A stretch of 64,000 nt of DNA, taken from Rathayibacter sp. VKM Ac-2856 (GTDB lineage: Bacteria; Actinomycetota; Actinomycetes; Actinomycetales; Microbacteriaceae). The notes beneath the pieces are model-generated. The model was not told the DNA's origin. It searched no databases and saw nothing but the letters and a program-made list of their open reading frames with translations. The stretch lies in the NCBI RefSeq assembly GCF_013205055.1, contig NZ_JABMLF010000003.1, positions 480,340-544,339 of the forward strand. Direction: 5' to 3'. This document shows, in pieces, positions 16,969 through 24,717 of the stretch. Numbering within the stretch: the first letter of the stretch is position 1; every line of letters begins with the position of its first letter. A program made the translations under genes and the position numbers.

Positions 16969-18186
16969 TCAGCGCAGGGCGTCGGCGGTCTGCTTCGGCG
17001 CGGTGCCCGCGTCGGACCACTCGTCGTTGACGTTGTGCGCGCCGATGCTGTCGCGGCGCGAGCGGAGGTAGATGAAGGTCGCGACGGCGACGAGGACGGC
17101 GGCCATCAGGATCCCGCCCGCGGCCCCGCCGACCAGGTGGCCGATCCACCACATCACGGCGCCCATCAGGGCGGCGGCAGGGAGCGTGATCACCCAGGCG
17201 ATCACCATCCGGAGCGCGACGCGCCAGCGGACCTGCGCGCCGGGCCGGCCGACGCCGGAGCCGAGGATCGAGCCGGTCGCGACGTGCGTGGTCGAGAGGG
17301 CGAAGCCGAGGTGGCTGGAGGCGAGGATGACCGCGGCGGATGCGCTCTCGGCGGCCATGCCCTGCGGGGTGTCGATCTCGACGAGGCCCTTGCCGACGGT
17401 GCGGATGATGCGCCAGCCGCCGATGTAGGTGCCGAGCGAGATGGCGAGCGCGCAGCTGAGCTTCACCCAGAACGGCACCGACTCGGTGTCGCTCCAGCCG
17501 CCGGCCGCGATCAGCGCGAGCGTGATGACGCCCATCGTCTTCTGCGCGTCGTTGGTGCCGTGCGCGAGCGAGACGAGCGAGGCGCTGCCGATCTGGCCGA
17601 TCCGGAAGCCGCGGTGGATGCGGCGGTCGGCGAGGTTGCCGATCACGCGGAAGACCAGCCAGGTGCCGACGGCGGCGACCGCGCCGGCGAGCACCGGCGA
17701 CATCAGCGCGGGCAGGATCACCTTGCCGACGACGCCGTCGAGCTTCGAGCCGTCGCCCGCCCAGTTCACGCCGTTGAGGCCGAGGCCGGCGAGCGCCGAG
17801 CCGATCAGGCCGCCGAAGAGGGCGTGCGAGGAGCTGGAGGGGAGGCCGAGGAGCCAGGTGAGGAGGTTCCAGATGATGCCGCCGATGAGGCCGGCGAGCA
17901 CGATCAGCAGGAGCGCCGATCCGCCGCCCTCGAGCAGCGCCGGGTCGGGCGCCCCCGTCGAGTCCTGGATCTTCACGACCGCGTTGGTGACGGTGAGCGC
18001 CACCTCGATGCTGAGGAAGGCGCCGACCAGGTTGAGGACGGCGGAGAGGGTGACGGCCACCTTCGGCTTCAACGCGCCGGTCGCGATGGACGTCGCCATC
18101 GCGTTCGCCGTGTCGTGGAAGCCGTTGGTGAAATCGAACGCCAGGGCAGTGACGACCACGAGCGCGAGAAGGATGAAGGGATCCAC
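16969..18186 (-). CDS. pitA: Inorganic phosphate transporter, PitA family
   Basis: This 405-residue protein has about ten transmembrane segments and the PiT signature in both halves: DFTNGFHDTANAMATSIATG near the N-terminus and SLAHGTNDAQKTMGVITL in the middle. It imports metal-phosphate symport substrates with a proton. The frame stays open upstream to 18726, but the GTG at 18186, behind a GGAGG site, places the family N-terminus VDPFILLALVVVTALAFDFT correctly. A perfect hairpin at 18277-18300 lies about 90 bp upstream. It is the first gene of a three-gene unit. Confidence 0.9.
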   Translation of the reverse strand: MDPFILLALVVVTALAFDFTNGFHDTANAMATSIATGALKPKVAVTLSAVLNLVGAFLSIEVALTVTNAVVKIQDSTGAPDPALLEGGGSALLLIVLAGLIGGIIWNLLTWLLGLPSSSSHALFGGLIGSALAGLGLNGVNWAGDGSKLDGVVGKVILPALMSPVLAGAVAAVGTWLVFRVIGNLADRRIHRGFRIGQIGSASLVSLAHGTNDAQKTMGVITLALIAAGGWSDTESVPFWVKLSCALAISLGTYIGGWRIIRTVGKGLVEIDTPQGMAAESASAAVILASSHLGFALSTTHVATGSILGSGVGRPGAQVRWRVALRMVIAWVITLPAAALMGAVMWWIGHLVGGAAGGILMAAVLVAVATFIYLRSRRDSIGAHNVNDEWSDAGTAPKQTADALR

Positions 18187-18276
18187 GGAGGAGATCCTCC
18201 CTCCCGCGCGGGCCGCTCGGGGGGTGCTCGCCGAGAGGTTCACCGGCTGTTCACCTCCCCGAGCGGCGCGCCGGGC

Positions 18277-18300
18277 TACCCTGTGTGGATTTTCAGGGTA
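18277..18300. promoter_or_regulatory. Perfect inverted repeat upstream of pitA
   Basis: TACCCTG and CAGGGTA form a perfect 7-bp stem around a 10-nt loop, roughly 90 bp upstream of the pitA start and just after the stop of the Lys-rich gene. It may be the terminator of that gene, although there is no T-run, or a regulator site in the pitA leader. Position cannot tell the two apart. Confidence 0.4.
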
Positions 18301-18343
18301 GGGGCTGCGGGACGGGCTCCGCGGCTGCGCTCGGCGGCGCGGC

Positions 18344-18835
18344 TCAGCTTGCGGAGTGCGGCAGCGGCGGCGTGAGGTCCGGCACGTGCTCGGGGTCGGC
18401 GTCGGGTGCGGACGGGGTCTCGTCCTGGGTCTCGTCCTGGTCCGCGTCCTGCGCCTGCTCCTGGTCCGCGTCCTGCTCCGCGTGCGCCGCGCTCGGCAGC
18501 GGCAGCGTGAAGTCGGGGGTGACCGAGGGGTCCGCCGCGCCGACGGCGACGTGCTCGCGCTCGACGACGTGCTTCGGGGCCGAGGGAGTGCTGCGCTTCT
18601 CGGCCTGGGCCGCCTTCTTCGCCGCCTTCTCCTGCTGGCGCTTGAGCTTCTCGGTCTGCTCGGCGAGCTTGCGGGCCTTCTTGCGCAGCTTCTTGCTGGA
18701 GTCGCGCACGGCGTCGTGCGCCGCACGGACCGACTTCTCGGCCTTCGCCAGGGCCTTCTTCGCGCGCTTCTGCGCGGCCTTGTCGTCGCTCTTCTGCGAC
18801 GACTTCTTCGCGTCCGACTTCTTCTGCTGCGCCAT
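18344..18835 (-). CDS. Lysine/alanine-rich basic protein with acidic tail
   Basis: The start at 18835 has an AGGAG ribosome site 8 nt upstream, which is better than the ATG at 18880. The 163-residue product has a long Lys/Ala/Arg-rich N-terminal two-thirds with heptad spacing (KKALAKAEKSVRAAHDAV, KARKLAEQTEKLKRQQEKAA). It ends in an Asp/Glu/Gln-rich acidic stretch. This looks like a coiled coil or histone-like nucleic-acid-binding protein, with the acidic tail possibly shielding it. No homologue is recognised. It is transcribed towards pitA. Confidence 0.65.
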   Translation of the reverse strand: MAQQKKSDAKKSSQKSDDKAAQKRAKKALAKAEKSVRAAHDAVRDSSKKLRKKARKLAEQTEKLKRQQEKAAKKAAQAEKRSTPSAPKHVVEREHVAVGAADPSVTPDFTLPLPSAAHAEQDADQEQAQDADQDETQDETPSAPDADPEHVPDLTPPLPHSAS

Positions 18836-18987
18836 GCGGTCGCTCCTCACACTCGTCGGCCCGGTCGGCCGTGGGTCCACCGTAGCGAGCGGGCACCGAG
18901 GGGGCCCGGGCTTGCGGAGGGGCCCGGGCGTGCAGAGGGCCGGCGGCGCCCCTGGGCAGGAGGGCCGCGGAGGAGTACAACTGCGGC

Positions 18988-19650
18988 ATGAGCGACGCCC
19001 TCTCCCCGCGTGACTTCCGAGCCGCCCCCGGCACCGCCGACTGGCGGGTCGTCGGCGACGGCGCCCGCGCGTACTTCCGCACCGGCTCGTTCGCGGCGGG
19101 TGCCGCCCTGGTCGCCGCGATCGCCGACCTCGCCGAGCGGGCCGGCCACCACCCCGACGTCGATCTGCGCTACGGCGGCGTCGGCGTGCGCCTGATCAGC
19201 CACGACGTCGGCGACATCAGCGAGCGCGACCTGGATCTCGCCCGCGGGATCTCCGCCGCCGCCCGCGAGCTCGGCCTCACCGCGGAGCCGTCCGCGGTGC
19301 AGAGCCTGCAGATCGCGATCGACGCCGTCGACGTCGCCGCGGTCCGCGCCTTCTGGCGGGCCGTGCTCGGCTACTCCCCCGTCGAGGACGCCGATCTCGC
19401 CGACCCGCGCGCCCTCGGCCCGAACGTCTGGATCCAGCGGATCGACGCACCGCGCCCCGAGCGCAACTCGATCCACGTCGACCTCTACGTCCCCCGCGAC
19501 GTCGTCGACGCGCGCCTCGCCGCGGCCCTCGCCGCCGGCGGCCGCGTCGTGACCGACGAGAACGCGCCGCACTGGTGGACCCTCGCCGACCCGGAGGGCA
19601 ACGAGGTCGACCTCGCGCCCTGGCGGGACGACAGCGAGTGGAGCGCGTGA
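18988..19650 (+). CDS. Fusion of a PCD-like domain and a VOC domain
   Basis: Residues 1-100 match 4a-hydroxytetrahydrobiopterin dehydratase: WRVVGDGARAYFRTGSF and ERAGHHPDVDLRYGGVGVRL, which carries the HHPD active-site histidines. Residues 108-220 form a VOC/glyoxalase-like fold (LQIAIDAVDVAAVRAFWRAVLGY and the LADPEGNEVDL metal strand). The two domains are usually separate. A real pterin reaction is doubtful in this context; the fusion is instead annotated in actinobacteria as a VOC protein of unknown substrate. It stands alone with its own ATG at 18988. Confidence 0.78.
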   Translation: MSDALSPRDFRAAPGTADWRVVGDGARAYFRTGSFAAGAALVAAIADLAERAGHHPDVDLRYGGVGVRLISHDVGDISERDLDLARGISAAARELGLTAEPSAVQSLQIAIDAVDVAAVRAFWRAVLGYSPVEDADLADPRALGPNVWIQRIDAPRPERNSIHVDLYVPRDVVDARLAAALAAGGRVVTDENAPHWWTLADPEGNEVDLAPWRDDSEWSA

Positions 19651-19689
19651 GGCCGTGACCTCGCGCACGGCGTGAGGCAGGCTGGAGGC

Positions 19690-19857
19690 ATGGTCTTCAC
19701 TCCGAACCCCGGCGGCTACCAGGGCCGGAAGGCGCTGCGGCGCCCGATGCGCGGCCCCAAGCGCGACCGCTGGATGTGGTGGCGCCTGGGCTCCGGGGTC
19801 GCCGCGACGCTCGGCGGCCTGATCGCCCTGCTCGTCTTCACCTCCGGGCGGTACTGA
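19690..19857 (+). CDS. Small single-helix membrane protein
   Basis: This 55-residue protein has a basic N-terminal half (GRKALRRPMRGPKRDR) and one hydrophobic helix (LGSGVAATLGGLIALLVF), so it probably sits in the membrane with the basic end inside. The ATG at 19690 follows GGAGG closely; a GTG at 19672 in frame would add six residues. It ends 2 bp before the next start and probably forms an operon with the VOC genes. Function unknown. Confidence 0.6.
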   Translation: MVFTPNPGGYQGRKALRRPMRGPKRDRWMWWRLGSGVAATLGGLIALLVFTSGRY

Positions 19858-19859
19858 GC

Positions 19860-20234
19860 GTGTCCCGCGAGAGGGTCACGGGCATCGGCGGCTTCTTCTT
19901 CGCCGCGCGCGACCCGGAGTCGCTGGCGCGCTGGTACGCCGAGCACCTCGGCATCGACGAGGTGCCGGCCGAGTACGGCGCCCCGTCGTGGCGCCAGGAC
20001 GCCGGCAGCACGGTCCTCGCTCCGATGCCGACCGGCTCCGAGCACCTCGGTCCCGCGGGCTGGACCCTGAACCTCCGCGTGCGCTCCCTCGACGCGCTCG
20101 TCGCCCAGCTCCGCGCCGCGGACATCACCGTCGAGGTCGACCCACAGACCTACCCGAACGGCCGCTTCGCCGACCTGCGCGACCCCGAGGGCAACCGCCT
20201 CCAGCTCTGGCAGCCGGCGGGCGCGGACGCCTAG
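19860..20234 (+). CDS. VOC family protein
   Basis: The GTG at 19860 lies 2 bp after the stop of the small membrane gene and opens a 124-residue vicinal-oxygen-chelate protein. FFFAARDPESLARWYAEHLG is the first beta-alpha unit and ADLRDPEGNRLQLW is the closing strand with the Glu/Gln ligand region. Members include glyoxalases, dioxygenases and antibiotic resistance proteins, and the substrate cannot be told. The longer frame from 19776 would cross the preceding gene, so it is rejected. Confidence 0.75.
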   Translation: MSRERVTGIGGFFFAARDPESLARWYAEHLGIDEVPAEYGAPSWRQDAGSTVLAPMPTGSEHLGPAGWTLNLRVRSLDALVAQLRAADITVEVDPQTYPNGRFADLRDPEGNRLQLWQPAGADA

Positions 20235-20268
20235 TCGCGAGCGCTTCCACCTGCGCTTCGCAGCTTCT

Positions 20269-20649
20269 CTACTCGGCGACGAAGGAGCGAGCGGCGGCCA
20301 GGATTCGCGGACCCGCCTCACCGAGTACCGCCTCACGCACGAGCCTGGCAGGCGACACGTCGTCGAGCTGCGAGTTCATTCCCTGGAACCACGCCTGCAC
20401 CAATCGGGGCTGCTCGCGCTCCGAGAGCATGCCGGCCACCTTGTACACGAGCCTGAGGCGGGCGACGATGTCGCTCGACGGCACCCGCTCGCCCTCCGCC
20501 CACTGACGCACGACCCGGGTCTCATCGACCGAGCCGAGGTAGGCCACGAGCTTCGCGCCCAGCACATCCCGCAACGCCGTCACGACGTCAGCAGTCGAGG
20601 ATCGGACGGACTGCTCGTCGGCACCGAGGCACGGGGTGGGGGGAGGCAT
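20269..20649 (-). CDS. MbcA/ParS/Xre-like solo antitoxin
   Basis: This 126-residue protein has the DUF2384-type antitoxin layout. A short N-terminal helix-turn-helix region (VVTALRDVLGAKLVAYLGSV, VVRQWAEGERVPSSDIVARL) is followed by the helical C-terminal part that binds toxin, ending LVREAVLGEAGPRILAAARS. In RES-Xre systems a RES-domain toxin follows directly. Here no such gene is present: the neighbours are VOC proteins. A perfect palindrome at 20713-20731, about 70 bp upstream, would suit its autoregulation. It may be an orphan regulator. Confidence 0.65.
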   Translation of the reverse strand: MPPPTPCLGADEQSVRSSTADVVTALRDVLGAKLVAYLGSVDETRVVRQWAEGERVPSSDIVARLRLVYKVAGMLSEREQPRLVQAWFQGMNSQLDDVSPARLVREAVLGEAGPRILAAARSFVAE

Positions 20650-20712
20650 CTCTCGAGGATGCCGCGAACGGGGTCGCCGTCACGCAGGGCGGCGCGAGGC
20701 GTCGATGCAGAA

Positions 20713-20731
20713 GTCCCACAGGCTGTGGGAC
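20713..20731. promoter_or_regulatory. Perfect 9-bp palindrome upstream of the solo antitoxin
   Basis: GTCCCACAG and CTGTGGGAC are perfect reverse complements separated by 1 nt. The site lies 64-82 bp upstream of the antitoxin ATG and next to the end of the VOC gene at 20780. It is a strong candidate for a homodimeric DNA-binding protein, most likely the antitoxin itself. Confidence 0.6.
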
Positions 20732-20779
20732 ATCTAGGCGCTCCAGTCGCACGAGAGCGGACGTGCAGTGACCGGTGGG

Positions 20780-21139
20780 TCAGGCGCGGTCGTGGAGGGT
20801 GATCAGGTAGCCGTCGGGGTCGGCGAAGGTGAAGGTGAGGCCGAAGGGGCCCTCGACCGGCGGCGACGCGATGGGGACGCCGGCGGCGGCGAGGTCGGCG
20901 TGCAGGGCCGCGACCTCGGTGGCGTGCAGCCAGAGGGCGACTCCGCGGCCGGGCTCGGCGGGGAGCTCGGTGCCGGGGATCAGGTCCCGGACGGCGAAGG
21001 GGATCGGCGCGGTGTCGAAGACGACGGCGTGCGGCGGGCCGGGGCGGCGGGAGAGGCCGAGGCGGGACTCGTAGAACTCGGCGGAGCGGTCGAGGTCGCG
21101 GACCTGGAGGGAGAGGAAGTCGGGGCCGGTGATGGGCAT
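20780..21139 (-). CDS. VOC family protein divergent from a MarR regulator
   Basis: This 119-residue protein has the VOC pattern: FLSLQVRDLDRSAEFYESRLG at the N-terminus and TFTFADPDGYLITLHD at the C-terminus with the usual metal or substrate strand. It diverges from the MarR gene, sharing an 86-bp gap that holds two copies of TGTCAG-N4-CTGACA. The MarR protein therefore probably represses both genes. Possible roles are glyoxalase-like detoxification or drug binding. Confidence 0.78.
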   Translation of the reverse strand: MPITGPDFLSLQVRDLDRSAEFYESRLGLSRRPGPPHAVVFDTAPIPFAVRDLIPGTELPAEPGRGVALWLHATEVAALHADLAAAGVPIASPPVEGPFGLTFTFADPDGYLITLHDRA

Positions 21140-21185
21140 GGGTGGCGCCTTTCGGGTCGGAGGGGATCGTCGGCCTCGGACACGA

Positions 21186-21226
21186 TGTCAGTTGCCTGAC
21201 ACGGACTGTATGTCAGACTACTGACA
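21186..21226. promoter_or_regulatory. Two identical MarR-type operators
   Basis: The palindrome TGTCAG-N4-CTGACA occurs twice, at 21186-21201 (spacer TTGC) and at 21211-21226 (spacer ACTA), centred 25 bp apart. The right copy ends on the A of the MarR start codon, so binding there would block initiation. Both copies lie between the MarR gene and the divergent VOC gene, as expected for autoregulation plus target repression. Confidence 0.75.
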
Positions 21227-21675
21227 TGAGTCAAGAGTCGGACCCGGCAACCGGCATCGAGCTGGACACCTCCGTCGGCTACGTGCTCAAGGAGGCGTCG
21301 ACCGCCCTGCGCACCGCGATGGAGGCGGCGCTGCGGCCGCTCGGGATCACGGTCACCGCCTACTCCTGCCTCGAGCTGCTGGCGCACCGGCCGGGGCTCT
21401 CCAGCTCCGAGCTGGCGCGCGGCGCGTTCGTCACCCGGCAGTCGATGCACGTGCTGCTGCAGTCGATGGAGCGCGACGGCCACCTGATCCGCGCGGAGAC
21501 CGCGCCGAGCGGGCGGGCGCTGCCGACCCGGCTCACGGCGGCCGGCGAGGCGCTGCTGGGCGAGGCGAGCGCGGCGGTCCGGGGGGTCGAGCAGCGGATG
21601 CTGGCGGGCCTCGACGGGGTGCGGATCCGGGAGCTGCACGCGCTGCTCCGCTCCTGCGCGGACGCCCTGTCCTGA
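21226..21675 (+). CDS. MarR family transcriptional regulator
   Basis: This 149-residue protein has the winged-helix MarR pattern: dimer helix VGYVLKEASTALRTAMEAAL, the recognition region LSSSELARGAFVTRQSMHVL, and the wing MERDGHLIRAETAPSGRALPTRLTAAGE. MarR proteins lose DNA binding when a small ligand binds. The ATG at 21226 falls inside one of two perfect operators, so it is clearly autoregulated. The divergent VOC gene is the likely target. Confidence 0.88.
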   Translation: MSQESDPATGIELDTSVGYVLKEASTALRTAMEAALRPLGITVTAYSCLELLAHRPGLSSSELARGAFVTRQSMHVLLQSMERDGHLIRAETAPSGRALPTRLTAAGEALLGEASAAVRGVEQRMLAGLDGVRIRELHALLRSCADALS

Positions 21676-21890
21676 CGCGCGCCCTCCGATACCGTGCGAC
21701 GCTCGGCATCTTCCCAGTGGCGTTCCGGAGCGCCCCGGGTACTCTGGAGGGTCGCCGCGTGGCCCCCTGAGCCCCGGCTGTCAACCCCCTGAGCACCACC
21801 TGCTGAGCTCTGCTGAGCACCCCGTTCCCCCGACCCGCCCTGCCGCGCCCCCGTTCCCCCGCGGCGAACGACCCGGAAACACACGACTGC
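21676..21890. other. Long untranslated gap before the M23 peptidase gene
   Basis: The 215-bp region holds no convincing reading frame. It has short CTGAGC repeats and runs of C, and a weak GGAAAC site before the ATG. Peptidoglycan hydrolase genes in actinobacteria are often preceded by c-di-AMP riboswitches. The conserved elements of that RNA were looked for and not found, so no riboswitch is called. Confidence 0.3.
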
Positions 21891-22763
21891 ATGCACCACT
21901 CCGACCACGCTCCGGCGCCCGTCTCCGCCTCGACCGCGCAGGCCCTCCCCACCCGCCGGCAGCTGCGCGAGCAGCGCGAGTCCGAGCGCACCGCGCCGCG
22001 CCGCAGCACCGCTCCCCGCAGTGCCGCCGCCGCCCGGCCCGCCTCGCGCCGCCCCTCGAAGCGCCGCGTGTCCGCCTTCGCCGCGATGACCTTCGTGGTC
22101 GGCCTGGCCGTCACCTCGACGATGCCCGCCTTCGCGGTCGGGGACACCCCGGAGTCCGCCGTCGCGACCGACACCGCGAACGCCGTCGCCGCCGCCCGTC
22201 CGCAGAGCTTCGTGGCCGCGGGCGTCGTGCAGCAGAGCGTCACCCGCGACGCCTTCGCCGCCGAGGCCAAGCCCGAGGTCCTCGTGCCCGCCGCCTCGCT
22301 CGACGCGATCACCGCGGGCGCCGGCGAGTCGACGGCCGCCGCCGCCGGCGTCTCGGGCGCCTGGGTGCTCCCGATCTCGGGCCGCATCAGCAGCAGCTAC
22401 GGGCCCCGCCCCGACCAGCCCGTCTCCGGCGTGAACCTCTTCCACAAGGGCACCGACCTCGCCGGCGCCTGCGGCACCCCGGTCCTCGCGGCCGCGAGCG
22501 GCACCGTCGAGGAGGCGGCCTACTCCGGCAGCTACGGCAACTGGATCCTGCTCGACAACGGCGGCGGCATCGAGACCGGCTACGCGCACAACACCGATCT
22601 GCTCGTCGACGTCGGGGACTCCGTCACCGCGGGCGAGGTCATCGCGACCCGCGGCTCGACCGGCGCCTCGACCGGCTGCCACCTGCACTTCGAGACCCGC
22701 GTCGACGGCGAGGCGGTCGACGCCGTCCCGTTCATGGCCGCGCTGGGCGTCCCCCTGGGCTGA
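21891..22763 (+). CDS. M23 family (LytM-type) peptidoglycan peptidase
   Basis: This 290-residue protein begins with a long basic stretch and a hydrophobic segment (AFAAMTFVVGLAVTSTMPAFA, residues 62-82), so it is secreted or membrane-tethered. The C-terminal catalytic domain has the LytM zinc site: HKGTD (His185, Asp189) and HLHFE (His264, His266). It cuts peptide crosslinks in the cell wall and should act outside the membrane during growth or division. It is a single gene followed by a large repeat array. Confidence 0.85.
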   Translation: MHHSDHAPAPVSASTAQALPTRRQLREQRESERTAPRRSTAPRSAAAARPASRRPSKRRVSAFAAMTFVVGLAVTSTMPAFAVGDTPESAVATDTANAVAAARPQSFVAAGVVQQSVTRDAFAAEAKPEVLVPAASLDAITAGAGESTAAAAGVSGAWVLPISGRISSSYGPRPDQPVSGVNLFHKGTDLAGACGTPVLAAASGTVEEAAYSGSYGNWILLDNGGGIETGYAHNTDLLVDVGDSVTAGEVIATRGSTGASTGCHLHFETRVDGEAVDAVPFMAALGVPLG

Positions 22764-22768
22764 CCCCC

Positions 22769-23163
22769 GCGAGCGGACGCCCAGCGGGCTCCACGACGCT
22801 CGCGCACCCCGGCTCGCGTCCGTTCACGCAGCGCCCTCGCTGCGAGTGGACGCTGGACGGGGCTTGCGGCGCTCGCAGGCCCCGGTTCGCGTCCGTTCAC
22901 GCAGCGCCCTCGCCGACGGGACACTGAACGGGGCCCGCGACCTGTGCAGACCCCGGTTCATGTCCGTTCACGCAGCGCCCTCGCTGCAAGTCGACGCTGA
23001 ACGGGGCTTGCGGCGCTCGCAGGCCCCCGTTCGCGTCGGCTCGTGAAACGCGCGCGCCGAGTGGACGCTGAACGGGGCCCGCGACCCTCGCAGCGCCCTG
23101 TTCGTGTCCACTCGTGGAGGGTCCGGGCTGCGAGTGGACGCGGAACGGGGGCGGCGGGCGCTA
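22769..23163. repeat. Tandem array of palindromic units (~72 bp, about 5.5 copies)
   Basis: The gap holds imperfect copies of a unit starting about 22769, 22848, 22918, 22992, 23063 and 23137 (last partial). Each unit has GGACGCTGAACGGGG on one side and CCCCGGTTCGCGTCC on the other, an imperfect inverted repeat, around a GC-rich loop. Units are joined by a GCAGCG-CCCT-CGCTGC hairpin in most cases. It is a tandem of extragenic palindromes rather than simple repeats, and it carries no coding frame. Such arrays may act as transcription barriers, gyrase sites or protein-binding platforms. Confidence 0.75.
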
Positions 23164-23688
23164 GCCGAGCGGGACCGTGCGCGGGCCCGTCGAGACGGCG
23201 CCCGACCAGTGGGCGTCGGCGGGGTCGGTGGTCACGGTGATGAGGGCGTCCTGGTCGACGGCGATGTGCATCGTGCCGCCGTTACCGCCGCCGTCGCCGG
23301 TCGTCCGGGTGATTCCCGGGTCGTAGACGCAGCTGGAGCCGGTGGTCATCAGGCCCTCGACCTCGACGGTGACCTCGGCGTCGGCGGTGTCGCAGACGAC
23401 CGAGACCGTCACGTGCAGCGGCTCGCCGGTGAGGCGGACGGTCTGCGGCTCCACGGCGCCGATCTCGTCGATCCACTCGACGGCGGCGGTCGCGCCCTCG
23501 GGCAGCCGCACCGGGCCGATCGGACGGTCGCCCGGGCTCGCAGAACCCGTCGGCGAGGCGGCGGGCGCCTCCGAGACGGTCGGCGACGCCTCGGCGCCGC
23601 TCTCGGCAGGGGCGGTGCAGGCGGCGAGCGCCAGCCCGCTCAGCGCGAGCGCGGCACCGGTGGTCAGCGTTCTTCTCACGGTCTTCAC
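23161..23688 (-). CDS. Secreted lipoprotein of unknown function
   Basis: The GTG at 23688 is preceded by AGGGGGA and opens a 175-residue protein with a classic lipoprotein signal: KTVRRTLTTGAALALSGLA then LAAC (lipobox Cys at about residue 23). The mature part is Ser/Ala/Pro-rich at first, then beta-rich (LHVTVSVVCDTADAEVTVEV) with a Cys pair that could form a disulfide. The longer frame from 23838 would add an Arg-rich segment with no signal logic. No known domain. It ends at the repeat array boundary. Confidence 0.7.
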   Translation of the reverse strand: MKTVRRTLTTGAALALSGLALAACTAPAESGAEASPTVSEAPAASPTGSASPGDRPIGPVRLPEGATAAVEWIDEIGAVEPQTVRLTGEPLHVTVSVVCDTADAEVTVEVEGLMTTGSSCVYDPGITRTTGDGGGNGGTMHIAVDQDALITVTTDPADAHWSGAVSTGPRTVPLG

Positions 23689-23698
23689 GAGTCCCCCT

Positions 23699-23772
23699 GG
23701 TCGTGTCGGTCCGGTCGTGTCGGCCGGTCCGGTCGTCCCGGTCCGGTCGTGTCGGTCCTTCCGGTCTACCCG
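23699..23772. repeat. Short degenerate GGTCGTGTCGGTCC direct repeats
   Basis: The promoter-side region between the lipoprotein gene and the SDR gene contains several imperfect copies of a GGTC(G)TGTCGGTCC-like unit over about 74 bp. It may be slippage-prone DNA. No palindrome is evident. Confidence 0.4.
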
Positions 23773-23875
23773 AGGCGGCCGCCGCGCGGGACGGTCTCTG
23801 CGGCGGTTGCCAGGCACGGGGATCCACGGAGGCGGCACCCAGATTCCCGAGCAGCGCTAGGTATATCGTAGAGCT

Positions 23876-24661
23876 ATGGATATCAGCAGCACCCGCTTCA
23901 CCGACCGCGTCGTCCTCATCACCGGAGGAGGCTCCGGACTCGGCCGCGCCGCCGCCGTCCGCCTCGCCGCGGAGGGCGCGAAGCTCGCCCTCGTCGACGT
24001 GTCCGAGCAGGGTCTCGCCGCGACCGTCGAGGCGCTGCCCGAGGGCACCGAGTCGCTGACCGTGATCGCCGACGTCTCGAAGGAGTCCGACGTCGACGCC
24101 TACGTCGCGCAGACCCTCGAGCGCTTCGGCCGCATCGACGGCTTCTTCAACAACGCCGGCATCGAGGGCCGCCAGAACCTCACCGAGGACTTCACCGCCG
24201 ACGAGTTCGACAAGGTCGTCGCGATCAACCTGCGCGGCGTGTTCCTCGGCCTCGAGAAGGTGCTCAAGGTGATGCGCGAGCAGGGCTCGGGCATGGTCGT
24301 GAACACCGCGAGCGTCGGCGGGATCACCGGCATCGGCAACCAGTCCGGCTACGCGGCCGCGAAGCACGGCGTCGTCGGCCTCACCCGCAACTCCGGCATC
24401 GAGTACGGGCAGTACGGCATCCGCATCAACGCCATCGCCCCCGGCGCCATCTGGACGCCCATGGTCGAGAACTCGATGAAGCAGCTCGACGCCGAGAACC
24501 CGCGGAAGGCCGCGGAGGAGTTCATCCAGGTGAACCCGACCAAGCGCTACGGCGAGGCCGCCGAGATCGCCTCGGTCGTCGCCTTCCTGCTCTCGGACGA
24601 CGCGTCCTACATCAACGCGGTCGTGCTGCCGATCGACGGCGGGCAGTCGATCAAGTACTGA
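23876..24661 (+). CDS. Short-chain dehydrogenase/reductase
   Basis: This 261-residue protein has the classical SDR signature: GGGSGLGRAA cofactor loop (TGxxxGxG), NNAG, the active-site serine region NTASVGG and SGYAAAKHG (YxxxK). A C-terminal VLPIDGGQSIKY is typical of glucose-1-dehydrogenase-like SDRs. The substrate is unknown. A likely acyl-CoA ligase gene follows 56 bp downstream, so the two may form an operon for breakdown of a carboxylic acid or alcohol. Confidence 0.82.
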   Translation: MDISSTRFTDRVVLITGGGSGLGRAAAVRLAAEGAKLALVDVSEQGLAATVEALPEGTESLTVIADVSKESDVDAYVAQTLERFGRIDGFFNNAGIEGRQNLTEDFTADEFDKVVAINLRGVFLGLEKVLKVMREQGSGMVVNTASVGGITGIGNQSGYAAAKHGVVGLTRNSGIEYGQYGIRINAIAPGAIWTPMVENSMKQLDAENPRKAAEEFIQVNPTKRYGEAAEIASVVAFLLSDDASYINAVVLPIDGGQSIKY

Positions 24662-24717
24662 CGATCGAGTACTGGCGGGCGCGGGTGGTACGGCCGCGGT
24701 CGCGGGAGAATGGCGGG

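Noticed and set aside
21676..21890. c-di-AMP riboswitch before the M23 gene
   Set aside because: The position fits, but the conserved core elements could not be found, so only a plain leader is reported.
22769..23163. CRISPR array
   Set aside because: The whole unit is repeated, with no unique spacers, and no cas genes are near.
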